This document shows positions 31,854 to 41,503 of a stretch of 64,000 nt of DNA, piece by piece. The position numbers were made by a program, and so were the translations under genes. How positions within the stretch are numbered: the stretch's first letter is position 1; each line of letters starts with the position of its first letter. The DNA comes from Marinobacter nanhaiticus D15-8W (GTDB taxonomy: Bacteria; Pseudomonadota; Gammaproteobacteria; Pseudomonadales; Oleiphilaceae). The notes under the pieces are model-generated. The model was given only the letters and a program-made list of their open reading frames with translations. It was not told the DNA's origin and did not search any database. Location of the stretch: the NCBI RefSeq assembly GCF_036511935.1, contig NZ_AP028879.1, positions 1 through 64,000 on the forward strand. Direction: 5' to 3'.

Positions 31854-32872
31854 GATACTGCAGGCAGGTCGCTCCATTGTGTCGTGTATTCCGGCGAACG
31901 ATGATGCTGGCGCATCGCCCAGGGCTGCTGGACACCTTGCGAAGCCAGGAACACCGCCCCCTTACCATAGCGTCGCTTCACCGCCTCCAGGGCCGACATC
32001 ACCCGGTCGGCCTGTTCTGATTGTCCCGTACTCAGGCAATCGAATTGATGGTGCCGCCGCCCCTGGATTTCGATCAGACCAACGCCCGCTTTGACGTACT
32101 CACGCCCCGGTTTATAGAGATTAGCCACGGTGCGGCGGGCCAAGCTCGCCACCAGCCGCACATCATCGGTTGGATACGGTAGCTGTGCCGTGGTGCTCGC
32201 ACTGTAATAGTTGGGCTCAAATGGCGATGTGTGCAGGAACACATGAATCGTGGTTACCAATCCCCTTTGTGACCGGAGTTTGTCGACCGCCCGGCTGGCG
32301 TAGAGCGCTACAGCTTCTTGAATGGGCTGCAGCGTACTGGCCCGGCTTCCGAATGAGCGGGTGCAGTAGATCTGTTTCTTGTCCGGCGGCAGTTCTTCCA
32401 GCTCCAGGCAGGACCTGCCGTTGAGTTCTTCAATCGTCCGTTCCACGTTGATATTGCAGCGCCGCCTGACGGTTTTAGGGTGAGCGGTTGCCAGCTCCCA
32501 GCCGGATTGAATACCAAGATCGGCAAGCCGTAGCGCCATGCGCTTTCCGATGCCCCAAATTTCCGTGATTGGCAGGCGCCGCAACAACCACTCCCATTTG
32601 TGGGGCTCATCAAGCACGCACACACCGTTGCACTTGGGAATTGTTTTAGCGGCCCGGTTGGCGAGTTTGGCTAGGGTTTTTGTGGGCGCGATGCCCACGC
32701 CTACCGGGATGCGTACGTGCTGCCAAACCTTCTCCTTAATGCGGTGGCCGAGGTCGTTGCCTTGCTCCGGAAGACCGTCGAGCTGTAGGAACATCTCATC
32801 AATACTATAAACCTCCAGCGCCGGACTGAACGCTTGCAGCGTGTTCATAACCCTGGCGGACAGGTCTCCGTT
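31850..32872 (-). pseudogene. umuC: 5'-truncated umuC (Y-family DNA polymerase subunit)
   Basis: The reading frame encodes the middle and C-terminal parts of UmuC: SIDEMFLQLDGLPEQG (normally SIDEAFLDL), VRIPVGVGIAPTKTLAKLANRAAK, the helix-hairpin-helix ITEIWGIGKRMALRLADLGI and the little-finger region. The recognisable sequence begins at GDLSARVMNTLQ, roughly residue 65-70 of a full UmuC, and a stop codon lies 16 codons further upstream at 32897. The catalytic N-terminal palm start (DVNSFYA) is missing and no umuD is present, so it should not be an active polymerase. The break marks a recombination point between the GTGAC-bearing backbone and the mosaic region to the right. Confidence 0.8.
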
Positions 32873-33178
32873 TATGTGGAATGGAATTGGAACCCTTTAG
32901 TAAGTTCCAATGACTCTGCCTCACCATATGAGGTCCAGCCAGAATTTGAAGAATCCAGCTTCTGACCTGTGGCGAAATTTCTGGGTGCGGAATAATCAGC
33001 TAGTGCTTTCGAGACAAGAGTTTTCATTTTAGTCAACCGCCAAACGCGAAACACTATAGCTGCGCCGAGTGCTTGGCTTGGTCCAGCGCCTATATCTGTT
33101 CGGGGTGGGCCGATGTCGCTATTGAAGACCTTCTCTACTAGAGCCTAGAGAGAAAGAGCATACCGAACCATTTCGAAT

Positions 33179-33679
33179 CGTGAGTTTGCAGTAGCACAGC
33201 CGAGCCAGGTCTGGTGCGGTTACATGACCTATATTTGGAGTAATCAGCGATGAAGTTGTCTGGCGGATGTATTGGATCTGTATGCCCGACGTGTTGTTGG
33301 CTGGGCCAAGTCATCCAATACGGATGCCGATCTGCTTGTCAAGGCTCTGAATTATGCTTGGAAACAGAGTGGTCGACCAGAAAGAGTTATGTTCCATTCA
33401 GGTCAGAGAAGCCAGTATACCAATCGTCGGTTCCGTCAGAGGCTCCGGCACTATCGAACGGCACAAAGCATGAGCCGAAGTGGCAACTGCTGGAGCAACG
33501 CACCGATGGAGAGGCTGTTCCGAAGCCTGAAATCTGGGCGGAAATCGGCCATCGATTATCAAAACCTGTCCGAGGCCCAGAAATATGTGGGTGGCTAACT
33601 GACAGGCTACTACAACCGGCAGCGACCTCATGCCTTCAACGGCGGTATTTCGCCTGTTGCAGCTGAGGAAAACCTTTAA
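33179..33679 (+). pseudogene. IS3-family transposase OrfB remnant
   Basis: The frame reads REFAVAQPSQVWCGYMTYIWS, then a TGA, then SCLADVLDLYARRVVGWAKSS, HSGQRSQYTNRRFRQ and NCWSNAPMERLFRSLK, then a TAA after VGG, and LTGYYNRQRPHAFNGGISPVAAEE to its end. This is the DDE core and C-terminus of an IS3-type OrfB with two in-frame stops and no 5' half. The first catalytic Asp has become Tyr (WCGYMTYIW). It is dead. The 300 bp to its left (32873-33178) hold only a weak 60-codon frame on the minus strand that I do not support. Confidence 0.8.
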
Positions 33680-33730
33680 ATACTGTCCGGAATTAGTTGA
33701 CCACTACATAGCGAGCTAGGATCTAAATAT

Positions 33731-34615
33731 TTAATCTAGGCTGGGCGCGAGCTTGAAACTTTCGATCTCCATATTTTTGATCTCTTGAGCGTTTTCAAGA
33801 TGAAGTAAGATATGCCTTCCTTTCAGAACGGCATTAGGTGTGGAATCCACGTTCCAGCTGTTCAATAGGTAGCCCACCTGGGCTTTTCTAACCCTTTTCT
33901 TGAAGCATCCGTCTTGCATGCCAAATTCCTGCTCGACGGCCCGACGACTATCGCTATTCAGCCTCGGGTGCGCTCGTATAAGTAGTTCGACCTCTTCAGT
34001 CCAATCAATATCTGCACTTCCGATCTCGTTTGGCCTTGGGGTTTCTTTGCTTAGTAGCTTTGCGGACAGTACTCGATTGAGTACAAAATCCGAGAACTTT
34101 CCTCGTTTTCGATCGTAAGCCCGGGCATGCCACCTCAGTCCGTTATTGATCAACGAATGAGGACAAATAATTCGAGCCGACACCCCGCTCGTCATCGAAA
34201 CATATTCGACTTTAATAGGCTTTCTGCGAGAAATGGCCCTGGAGAACGTTGCGGTGACGTCCAGGTCTGGTCTTTCTAGCGCAATGTGGTGTGCGCACCT
34301 GAACTCTTCCCCTCCATCCATCACGTCGCCAAATCCACTGGTCAGTGTGGACAAGCATTTGTCTGCAGATAGCGGGAGGAGACACCGGAATTCGTTTGTC
34401 GTCACGTAGTGTTTCTGTCGTGGGTCGTACGCTATGTTGTCAGGCGCGGCGTCAATGTATGCAGTCAAGTCACGGGTTGCTGCTGCGGAACTCACGTCAA
34501 ATCGAGACATAATGTCTTTACGCGTCACCTTGCCCGTGAAGTAGGCCAGAAACTCAATATGTGCCAATCGCTCTAGTTGCTGGCCCGTGACCCTCGATAA
34601 TGGCACTTTCTGCAT
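33731..34615 (-). CDS. WYL-domain regulator of BrxR/CapW type
   Basis: A 294-residue protein. Residues ~8-75 form a winged helix (LERLAHIEFLAYFTGKVTRKDIMSRFDVSSAAATRDL). The WYL-like domain spans ~120-205 (KPIKVEYVSMTSGVSARIICPHSLINNGLRWHARAYD), and a C-terminal WCX-like region follows. The order and the RKDIMSRFDVSSAAATRDL helix match BrxR/CapW regulators that control phage-defence genes such as BREX and CBASS and respond to nucleic-acid ligands. The ATG at 34615 has GAGGGA at good distance. No recognised defence operon is beside it; it faces the small genes from 34909. Family call good, regulon unknown. Confidence 0.7.
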   Translation of the reverse strand: MQKVPLSRVTGQQLERLAHIEFLAYFTGKVTRKDIMSRFDVSSAAATRDLTAYIDAAPDNIAYDPRQKHYVTTNEFRCLLPLSADKCLSTLTSGFGDVMDGGEEFRCAHHIALERPDLDVTATFSRAISRRKPIKVEYVSMTSGVSARIICPHSLINNGLRWHARAYDRKRGKFSDFVLNRVLSAKLLSKETPRPNEIGSADIDWTEEVELLIRAHPRLNSDSRRAVEQEFGMQDGCFKKRVRKAQVGYLLNSWNVDSTPNAVLKGRHILLHLENAQEIKNMEIESFKLAPSLD

Positions 34616-34721
34616 CTCCTCTTCCCTCAACAATTGGTCACCCGTGAAATTAACGTCTCACTTCAATATAGGGCGGTGAGGGTGCGCAATCAAATCTTTT
34701 TGAGTTATGTAATCGTAATGG

Positions 34722-34749
34722 TTGACATGATCAAAATGATCGGTATTAT
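34722..34749 (+). promoter_or_regulatory. Promoter TTGACA-16-TATTAT with ATGATC repeats
   Basis: TTGACA (34722-34727), a 16-bp spacer and TATTAT (34744-34749) form a strong promoter reading toward the 34909 gene. The spacer holds two ATGATC words, and TGATCA is palindromic. It is a likely operator for the divergent WYL regulator. A GCCCGA/TCGGGC hairpin follows at about 34767-34794. Confidence 0.55.
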
Positions 34750-34908
34750 TGAGGTGACACTAAAAAGCCCGAACAATGAAACACTGATCGGGCCAGTTAG
34801 TGCATCTGAATCGCCAAGGGCAGTAGCAGATACAAGCTTTAGACGGCGCGCATTCTACTGCTACTTGGCAAACTTGTAAACGACTCGTTCGTAGAGGAGT
34901 AAAGAGTC

Positions 34909-35082
34909 ATGGCAGTAAATCGGCCATACGGCGATAACAAGCGAATTGGAGCAGTTCGTCAACGATCCCAAACCCAAATGCCAAATGGCAGATGGGTTAA
35001 GCGAGACGCAAAAACGGGACGTTTTATGGACGTGAAGGCTGACGACCGTCCTTTTAAAGGTGTTCGTAAGGAGGCTCGTTAA
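34909..35082 (+). CDS. Small basic conserved protein, copy 1
   Basis: A 57-residue Arg/Lys-rich protein starting MAVNRPYGDNKRIGAVRQRS, with middle NGRWVKRDAKTGRFMDVK and end RPFKGVRKEAR. A paralogue of 56 residues is encoded at 59710, with the same NxPYGDN, GAVRxRSQ, KRDAxTGR and PFKGVR blocks. GAGGAG lies nine bases upstream. It is followed after one base by the DUF1508 gene. I recall similar short proteins beside YegP-like genes in other proteobacteria, but the function is not known to me. Confidence 0.75.
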   Translation: MAVNRPYGDNKRIGAVRQRSQTQMPNGRWVKRDAKTGRFMDVKADDRPFKGVRKEAR

Positions 35083-35083
35083 T

Positions 35084-35419
35084 ATGCCGGCTAAGTACGA
35101 AATCTTTAGAAGCGATCGCAACAGTCAGTATTACTTTAGGCTGAAGGCAAGTAATGGTGAACCGATCCTACAAAGTGAGGGATACCAAAGCAAAGCAGGG
35201 GCTGAGAATGGTGTTCAATCGGTGCGGCAGCATAGCCCGAGCGACCACTATTATGATCGGCGGACTTCTGTTGGCGGTGCCCCCTACTTTAACTTGAAGG
35301 CTTCCAACGGCCAGGTAATAGGAACAAGCCAGATGTATTCATCCACGACGGGTAGGGAAATCGGTATCTCGTCTGTGAAAACGAATGGCCCAACTGCACC
35401 CGTGGAGGACCAAACGTAG
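35084..35419 (+). CDS. yegP: YegP-type DUF1508 protein (two repeats)
   Basis: A 111-residue protein with two DUF1508 repeats: KYEIFRSDRNSQYYFRLKASNGEPILQSEGYQSKAGAENGVQSV and PYFNLKASNGQVIGTSQMYSS...GREIGISSV. This is the usual tandem form of YegP. Function of the family is not established; structures show a small beta-rich fold. AAGGAGG lies nine bases before the ATG at 35084, inside the previous gene, so the two are co-expressed. Confidence 0.8.
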   Translation: MPAKYEIFRSDRNSQYYFRLKASNGEPILQSEGYQSKAGAENGVQSVRQHSPSDHYYDRRTSVGGAPYFNLKASNGQVIGTSQMYSSTTGREIGISSVKTNGPTAPVEDQT

Positions 35420-35446
35420 GATTGATAGGAAAAAGGGACGTTCGCG

Positions 35447-35472
35447 ATACCGCCTTCTGTGCAAGGCGGTAT
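35447..35472 (+). terminator. Stem-loop terminator after the yegP-like gene
   Basis: ATACCGCCTT (35447-35456) and AAGGCGGTAT (35463-35472) form a perfect 10-bp stem with loop CTGTGC. Only two T follow directly, so termination may be partial. Confidence 0.55.
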
Positions 35473-35570
35473 TTCACACTCTTCTCTGGGCGCCTGGAAG
35501 GCAATAAGTATGGAGAAGTGTTTTAATTAAAGAACAGACAGTCTGCCATTCCAACAAAACTGAGGCAGCC

Positions 35571-35828
35571 ATGCCCATCCACGAAGTACCGAAAGCAATC
35601 TCGGAAGCTACATTTCGTACCCATCGCGAAAAGTATGAGGTTGTGATTTGTATGGCGCGTTACTCAAACGCCAGTGTTAATAAAAGTGCGTGGTCCAAAA
35701 TATCTCAGGCTAACGAAACTGGGTCTCCGCCAGCGAAATTCCACTTTTATAAACCGGGTACCATGTTCGGTGCCACTAAGCCATTCATAGCTGCACGCAC
35801 ACGGCTAACGATAGCGAAAAGTGGCTAA
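35571..35828 (+). CDS. Hypothetical protein, 85 residues
   Basis: It starts MPIHEVPKAISEATFRTHREKYEVVICMARYSNASVNKSAW and ends with a basic tail (FIAARTRLTIAKSG). TGAGGCAGCC precedes the ATG. It lies downstream of the stem-loop after the yegP-like gene. The sequence is not obviously repetitive or membrane-bound. No family recognised; it may be a short independent gene or a fragment. The 320 bp to the next gene contain nothing recognisable. Confidence 0.35.
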   Translation: MPIHEVPKAISEATFRTHREKYEVVICMARYSNASVNKSAWSKISQANETGSPPAKFHFYKPGTMFGATKPFIAARTRLTIAKSG

Positions 35829-36150
35829 CGCATCGCATATTGGTATCCCTCAAACTGTTCGTGAGGGACAAGCCGAACCTTCAAAGGCATGGCAGCGGGA
35901 AAGGTTGCTAAATTAATAGAATTTTTTACTAAATCATACTAATTGGGCTGAAGTGGCCTTCCGCGGCCTGTGATTAGAACTTCAGGATTGTCAGTGATAG
36001 GTCAGCGTTACTTCTCCATTCAAAGCTGTAGCGCCTGGCTCGCGCTGTGGAGGGTCTGGCCGATATAGACTCAAACCAACTTATGTGATCAGTTTATTCA
36101 GGGTGTCACCCATACCTTGGGGGTACCTGAAAAACTGATGCCGAAAAATT

Positions 36151-36762
36151 TTGGGGCCTTTGTTGAATCTTTTAGACGATCACTCACCACTTCTCATCGT
36201 TGACCTAGAGGCGACGTGCTGGGAAGGTCTGGATCCCTCTGGCCAGCCACAAAGCATCCATAATATGGAAATTATCGAATTTGGATGCGCGCTAGCTACC
36301 CGTGACGGAGCGCTATTGGAGAGCAAGTCTTTTCTTGTGCGACCCGTGCGTAATCCTCATCTCAGCGATTTTTGTAAAAAACTGACTGGTATTGATCAAG
36401 CTATGGTGGACGCAGCACCCGAATTTTCTGAGGTTTGCCAGGAGATCAACACTTGGCTGATGTGCCCAGAAAAGGGATTCGTCTGGTGTAGCTGGGGCAA
36501 TTATGACCGACTCCATGTTCAGGCTGAGGGCGATAAACATGGTGCATCACCGGTTTTTATGAACTTTCCGCACCTTAACCTCAAACGGATCTGGCGTAGG
36601 ACAACAGGACAAAGGAAAAAGAACGGGTTGGCCCACGCTTTGGCATTTCACGACCTTAAGTTTGAAGGCCAGCACCATCGCGGTGTAGATGATGCCCGCA
36701 ACATTGCCCGGCTGCTGCCGTTCGTGGACTGGTCACTTGAAGCCGAGCTGACGACTCGATGA
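36151..36762 (+). CDS. ERI-1/KapD-like 3'-5' exonuclease (DEDDh)
   Basis: A ~200-residue nuclease. Exo I LLIVDLEATCWEG holds the first Asp-Glu pair, NMEIIEFGCALAT is the following strand, Exo II is around WCSWGNYDRLHVQ and Exo III HRGVDDARNIARLL gives the His and last Asp. This pattern fits ERI-1-like DEDDh exonucleases that trim RNA or short nucleic acids. No ATG is in a good position: the frame opens with TTG at 36151, and TTG at 36163 has GGGG six bases upstream and may be the true start. Gene transfer with the neighbouring WYL regulator is possible. Confidence 0.75.
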   Translation: MGPLLNLLDDHSPLLIVDLEATCWEGLDPSGQPQSIHNMEIIEFGCALATRDGALLESKSFLVRPVRNPHLSDFCKKLTGIDQAMVDAAPEFSEVCQEINTWLMCPEKGFVWCSWGNYDRLHVQAEGDKHGASPVFMNFPHLNLKRIWRRTTGQRKKNGLAHALAFHDLKFEGQHHRGVDDARNIARLLPFVDWSLEAELTTR

Positions 36763-36917
36763 CAAGAACGAGCGCTCCGACATGCTGGTTGGATTAACGT
36801 CTCTTGCTTAAGGGTTGAAGAGAAAATAGACCGGCATTTGAGGAAGATTAATGAGACTTGTATGCATTTCAGATACCCATAGTTTGCACCGCCAAATACC
36901 TGAGGTGCCGGTTGGCG

Positions 36918-37161
36918 ATGACCCTACCCGATATTAGGCCCAGCCCACCATACTTCTTGCGCCAAGTGTTAAAGGTGGCGTCCGAAACGCCCGTCTTCTG
37001 ACAGACTTCCGGGACCGGTGTGCCCAGTTCCGCTTGCTTCAGGGCGAAGGCTATCTGCTCCTCGGTGTACCGGGATCGCTTCATGGCATGATCTCCTGTT
37101 CAGGGCTCTATCATGCCGGATTTTCCAGTTTTAAATGGACGAAATTCTGGGGTAGGGTCAT
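36918..37161 (-). mobile_element. 244-bp MITE-like derivative of an IS3-family element
   Basis: ATGACCCTACCC (36918-36929) and GGGTAGGGTCAT (37150-37161) are perfect 12-bp terminal inverted repeats. Inside, on the minus strand, lies the start of an OrfA (MKRSRYTEEQIAFALKQAEL...SDATFNTWRKKYGGLG), then unrelated codons. OrfB is absent, so the element is an internally deleted copy that could only move with a helper transposase. No target duplication is evident at the flanks. Confidence 0.7.
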
Positions 37162-37522
37162 TTTTGCGCATTAACAGATTGTTGGGCGGAGAATAATAAG
37201 GGAGATTAAACCGTATTTGACACTAATTAACGATCCGCGGGGTTTTGGTAATAGTATTTATATTAAATAGTCCAATTTTATGGTTTGCCAACTTCGTCGA
37301 TCATTACGCAACCCTTGTGCCAATTGCTCATTAGCGGTTGGTACTTATCGGTTTATACCTAACTCACGTCCTTCCTAACCGCCTCTTATACTTTCGTAGG
37401 TAGCGGTATTTGCGTAGCACATCAGGACATGTAAATTTTCAAAATTTAAAGTTTGAATACAGACTTTTAATGATGTCTGAGGATATGATTCGCCGTTTTG
37501 TTCTATTTTCGGACTAAAGAAG

Positions 37523-39535
37523 ATGTCAGCATTATCCATTAAGAGAAAGCTTCAAATCGCACTGTTTATCCCCCTTGTCAGCCTGGTGTTTTTTGCGGTT
37601 GATGATATCCGGGATCGGAAATACCAATACCAGCAAGCTGTTTTTGCGCAGGAGAATGTCGGGCTCATGGAAGCACTTCTTCCCGGCTTGGTGGCACTCC
37701 AAAAAGAACGCGGCCTGTCCTCAGCTGTCGCCGCCGGTGCGTCGTCGGAAACGATGGCCAGATTGCGTGATCAGCGCCAGCAGGTCGATGTGCAATGGCG
37801 GCAGGTCAGGGCAGCGATTGACACCATTCGTCAGGGCCAGGGGCATGAGTCGATCCAGAGCACTCTCGGAAAGCTGAGCAAGCGTCTTGAGGGTGTGCAG
37901 AGTTTGCGCTCGGAAGTCGATCGCGGTGTGATGAACTCGGCCGAGGTGATGGAGCGCTACAACGAGATCACCGAGGCCTTCATCCGGTCGATCCGGCGAA
38001 TCGCCGGTAGCATGGCGGATCCGGCCCTCGCGGAAATGCTGACTTATCAGGGCTACCTGGTGGAAGCGCAGGAAGCAGCCGGGATTGAGCGCGGCATTCT
38101 GGCGGGCGCTTTCACCAACGACCATTACGACCGAATGACGGCGATTGAGCATGCTCCGAAAATTACCGAGCAGCGTAACTCGTTGGAGAGCGCTGCGTTC
38201 TTGGCGTGGCCGGCGGTCGAGGGACAAGTTTCTGGCTTCGTAGCCTCGCCCGAGAACCAAGCCGTTGAACGGGTACAGAACACCATCATGGAAACGGGCC
38301 GGCTGGAGTCTCTCGAACTGACGGGACCGCAATGGTTTGACTTGGCCAGCAAGCGTATTGCGGCCCTCGGCCAAGTCATCGACAAGACCGGTGAAACCAT
38401 TCGTAATTTCGCCGGAGCGCAGGAGTCCGCAGCATTTACGGGCATGCTCGTGTTCGGCAGTATCACCCTCGCCGTTCTGGCTGCGTCTGGGTTATTGGGC
38501 TTCAATATCGCCCGGGGATTGAATGCGCAGGTTCAAAACCTCACGCAGGCGATTACACGAGTCGGCAAACAACTTGATCTGCGCTCGCGAGCGGAAGTCA
38601 TGGCCAAGGATGAACTGGGTGAGATGGCGATCTCGTTCAACAAGACGATGGACAAATTTGAGCGCGTCATCGAGCAGGTCGCCCAGACTAGCATCGAGTT
38701 GTCGTCCTCAGCGGAAGAAACCTCCGCCATCTCCGAACAAACCAGCCAGACAATGCAACGCCAGCAGGCGGATACCGAGCAGTTGGCCACGGCGATCAAT
38801 GAAATGAGTGCGTCTATCCAGGAGGTGGCCCGGAACACAGAGCTGGCCCGGGAAACGGCGGGGCACGCAGAAACCAACGCGCAGCAGGGACAGTCGATTG
38901 TGACAACCGCCATCTCGGCGATCAACGCTGTAGAGCGATGCGTTGACGAATCGGCTGAAGCGATCAACACCCTCGCCTCGAACAGTGAAGCGATCGGGAC
39001 GGTGCTGGATGTGATCCGGGGCGTGGCGGAGCAAACCAACCTGCTGGCCCTGAATGCGGCGATTGAGGCGGCGCGGGCCGGTGAGCATGGCCGGGGGTTC
39101 GCCGTAGTCGCGGATGAAGTGCGTTCGCTGGCCAAGCAAACCCAGGATAGTACTGAGGAAATCAAGGATATTATCCAAAAGATACACAATGGCGCGAATG
39201 AGGTTGTCCGGCTGATCCGGCAGAGTCAGGACCAGAGCGAAGATGCCGTCACGAAATCCGAGGCCTCAGGTGCCGCCCTTGAATCGATCGGGCTGTCCAC
39301 AAATCGTATCGTCAACATGAGCGCCGAGATTGCGAGCGCCGCGGAAGAGCAAAGTGCTGTGTGCGAGGAGATCAACAAAACGATCACCAGCATTAATCTG
39401 TCGTTCGACGAAACCACGCAGGGGTCCGAGCAGGCGGCGCTGGCCAGCGTCAATCTGGCGAAAATGGCGACCGAGTTGCAGACACTGGTGGGTGAGTTCA
39501 CGACCAATACCTCTCATTCCGCCACTATGCGATAG
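37523..39535 (+). CDS. Methyl-accepting chemotaxis protein with NIT sensor domain
   Basis: A 670-residue chemoreceptor. A first membrane helix (residues ~10-27) is followed by a periplasmic NIT domain with its two hallmarks, [15 protein letters not shown] and [12 protein letters not shown] second membrane helix lies at ~305-330, a HAMP linker at ~330-385, and the cytoplasmic domain has the conserved tip [35 protein letters not shown] domains sense nitrate or nitrite in NasR and related proteins. It is preceded by ~350 bp of AT-rich non-coding DNA that probably contains its promoter, though I could not place boxes with confidence. It is a single-gene unit. Confidence 0.9.
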   Translation: MSALSIKRKLQIALFIPLVSLVFFAVDDIRDRKYQYQQAVFAQENVGLMEALLPGLVALQKERGLSSAVAAGASSETMARLRDQRQQVDVQWRQVRAAIDTIRQGQGHESIQSTLGKLSKRLEGVQSLRSEVDRGVMNSAEVMERYNEITEAFIRSIRRIAGSMADPALAEMLTYQGYLVEAQEAAGIERGILAGAFTNDHYDRMTAIEHAPKITEQRNSLESAAFLAWPAVEGQVSGFVASPENQAVERVQNTIMETGRLESLELTGPQWFDLASKRIAALGQVIDKTGETIRNFAGAQESAAFTGMLVFGSITLAVLAASGLLGFNIARGLNAQVQNLTQAITRVGKQLDLRSRAEVMAKDELGEMAISFNKTMDKFERVIEQVAQTSIELSSSAEETSAISEQTSQTMQRQQADTEQLATAINEMSASIQEVARNTELARETAGHAETNAQQGQSIVTTAISAINAVERCVDESAEAINTLASNSEAIGTVLDVIRGVAEQTNLLALNAAIEAARAGEHGRGFAVVADEVRSLAKQTQDSTEEIKDIIQKIHNGANEVVRLIRQSQDQSEDAVTKSEASGAALESIGLSTNRIVNMSAEIASAAEEQSAVCEEINKTITSINLSFDETTQGSEQAALASVNLAKMATELQTLVGEFTTNTSHSATMR

Positions 39536-39604
39536 GGTTGAGGTCGAGAGGTGACTCTATACGCCTCTCACCGCAACACGCCGTGGTCTAACTTACGATA
39601 TCGC

Positions 39605-39631
39605 GTCCTTCCCCTGAGCACGGGGAAGGAC
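39605..39631. terminator. Stem-loop between convergent genes
   Basis: GTCCTTCCCC (39605-39614) and GGGGAAGGAC (39622-39631) form a perfect 10-bp stem. It lies between the chemoreceptor gene and the convergent membrane-protein gene. There is no strong T tract, so the terminator role is probable rather than certain. Confidence 0.5.
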
Positions 39632-39710
39632 CATTTCAGAGCAACGCCAGGGCACTCGCGTTGTGCCAGCATAAGACCCGGTCGATCAGACCGCTCAGCC
39701 TCCAGCCCGT

Positions 39711-40103
39711 TCAGGGTTCATGCTTGTCTGCCAAACCGATGATGGGGTCGGTCACGAAGGTGTAAGCAACATGGAATAGCGCCGTCAGCAACCCAACCAC
39801 AATAGCGGTTGAAAGGTTGGTATTGAGGAGCCATTTCGCGCTCAAGAAGAAGAGGATGATCAGGACAATCTCGAACCCAATGCAATCAACCAGAAAGTAG
39901 ACCAGTTTGTGTGGACAGTCTTTGGGCGGCAACCGGTACTGATAAAGCCAGGTCCAGCCCCTGGCAAGCACCATCGCCCAGATGCTGAAATACAGGATGT
40001 CGTAGCTGTGCAGTGTGCTCAGCAGTAAAACCATGTAAATCAACCCTGCCCCCATCAAATCACAGCTGATCATTCTCACCAGCTTAAAGCCGCAAATTTT
40101 CAA
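39711..40103 (-). CDS. PACE-like small multidrug transporter (tentative)
   Basis: A ~130-residue protein with four hydrophobic segments in two pairs. The second pair reads YFLVDCIGFEIVLIILFFLSA and ALFHVAYTFVTDPIIG, close to the IGFE and YTF landmarks of PACE (chlorhexidine efflux) transporters. PACE proteins export biocides and polyamines. The first repeat is more divergent and lacks an obvious Glu partner. The start is probably TTG at 40103, with GGAGGA close upstream; an internal ATG has no site. The 590 bp beyond it (40104-40696) show no gene, repeat or clear signal. Confidence 0.5.
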   Translation of the reverse strand: MKICGFKLVRMISCDLMGAGLIYMVLLLSTLHSYDILYFSIWAMVLARGWTWLYQYRLPPKDCPHKLVYFLVDCIGFEIVLIILFFLSAKWLLNTNLSTAIVVGLLTALFHVAYTFVTDPIIGLADKHEP

Positions 40104-40696
40104 GGCTCCTCCAGCGCGACTGGGCGATTTATTGCAGTTGCAGCTTCCCTGAGGCTTTGCTTGTCACTCGTTGAATGACAACGACGTGGGTATTCCTACT
40201 GCATCCCTGGAGGAATAGATAACTAAGCATAGGCGACTGAGTCGTCGGAGACGGGGTTAAAACATGTCAAATCCTGTGAGTTAATCCGGCATGAAGCTTA
40301 AGTTCATCCTGAGGATGTGGACGCGGTTGAAGGCGCCATTTTTAACTCACCGTTGTGAATTGAGGCGATAGGACATTGGTCGGATAGTTAATAGCGAGGG
40401 GACAGGCGCTCAGGCATTCACAAGGTTAGCTAGCCTTCGCAAGCGGTCACGAGTCTAACCGGCCCCGTTGTTGGCCCGATAAGGTGGGGCGCTCATGGAG
40501 TCTCATACATTGGTTTGAAGTCGATAGAGAGGTGCGCTGGGCCACACTGGGCATGGATCGTTATATTCTGATTCGGCGTTAGTTTTTATGGGATTTTAGT
40601 TGTAGAGAGAGACTTCGGGTTCCACCCGGTCAGTAAACGCCTTGCTCACGCGAAGGACGACAAATATTGGCTTCATCCGACGTTCGCCAGCCACGG

Positions 40697-41416
40697 TTAA
40701 AAGGCCTGTTCCTGAGCCTGGAAGTAAAAACCGAAGGCTTTATTAATGACTTGTCGCTGACGCCCCTGTGGGTATAGCCCGGCATATGCCTCATCCGAAT
40801 GAAGGGTATCGTTCACAAGGAAGCGATTGAGAGGGGCACGGTCTGCCACAAAGGCCTCGAACGCCCGGGCGCAGAGTTCCTCGGGGCGGGTGTAATACGA
40901 CCGCTGCAGACTCTGGTCGGCTTGCCAGGACCGTCGGAAGAATTCGCTTGGTTGTGTCCCGTCGTGATTCAGTAGGACGGCTTTAAAACATTCACCCAGA
41001 TACTGATTGAGCGGGTGGGATTTTTGCGGCGCCCCGTCGAGCCAGGCGCCGGACGCAAAGGTGAGGTTCCGCGATGCACGAAAAGCCTTACGGCCCATGT
41101 AGTGATCAAAGGCGCGGAACCATTCATGAGCCAGACGTCCTGCGCCTTCCTGCTTGGCCAAGGCCAGTTGTCGGGAAGCGGGAATGTAGTGGACTGGCCC
41201 TACGGGTGAATGGGCGATGCCGTACTGCAGCCCCAGGGTTTTTCGCAGCGAGATCAGGCTTTCGGGGCACTGCAGGGCCATCATCAGGTCGCATAAAGCG
41301 TGGTAGAGCTGGGTCGCAGCGTGTTGCTGTTCCGGCTCCGTTACCCCACAACCAATCTCGATACTACGGAATTCGAACTGGCGGTGGACCGTGATGAAGG
41401 TGATTGCCCGGTTAGA
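40697..41416 (-). pseudogene. CLCA_X-like protein with lost start and altered metal motif
   Basis: The frame from 41284 encodes 195 residues with RQLALAKQEGAGRLAHEWFRAFDHYMG, resembling the CLCA_X proteins of gammaproteobacteria. Related sequence continues upstream without a stop to about 41416 (TFITVHRQFEFRSIEIGCGVTEPEQQHAATQLYHALCDL), but this part has no ATG, so the original start is lost. In the family the motif reads HEWFH; here the second His is Arg, which would spoil an HExxH metal site. Translation from the internal ATG at 41284 would give a shortened, probably inactive protein. The family call is from memory of the motif. Confidence 0.5.
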
Positions 41417-41503
41417 GATTGCTTTGCCTCCGCAGTTTAGTAGGTGACCCCCATTACAGCGATCACCACGCTAAAGCATTACATGCCACCGTCTTCACCA
41501 AAG

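Noticed and set aside
32872..33054. 60-codon minus-strand frame at the umuC break
   Set aside because: Too short, no family, and it overlaps the truncated umuC junction; probably chance.
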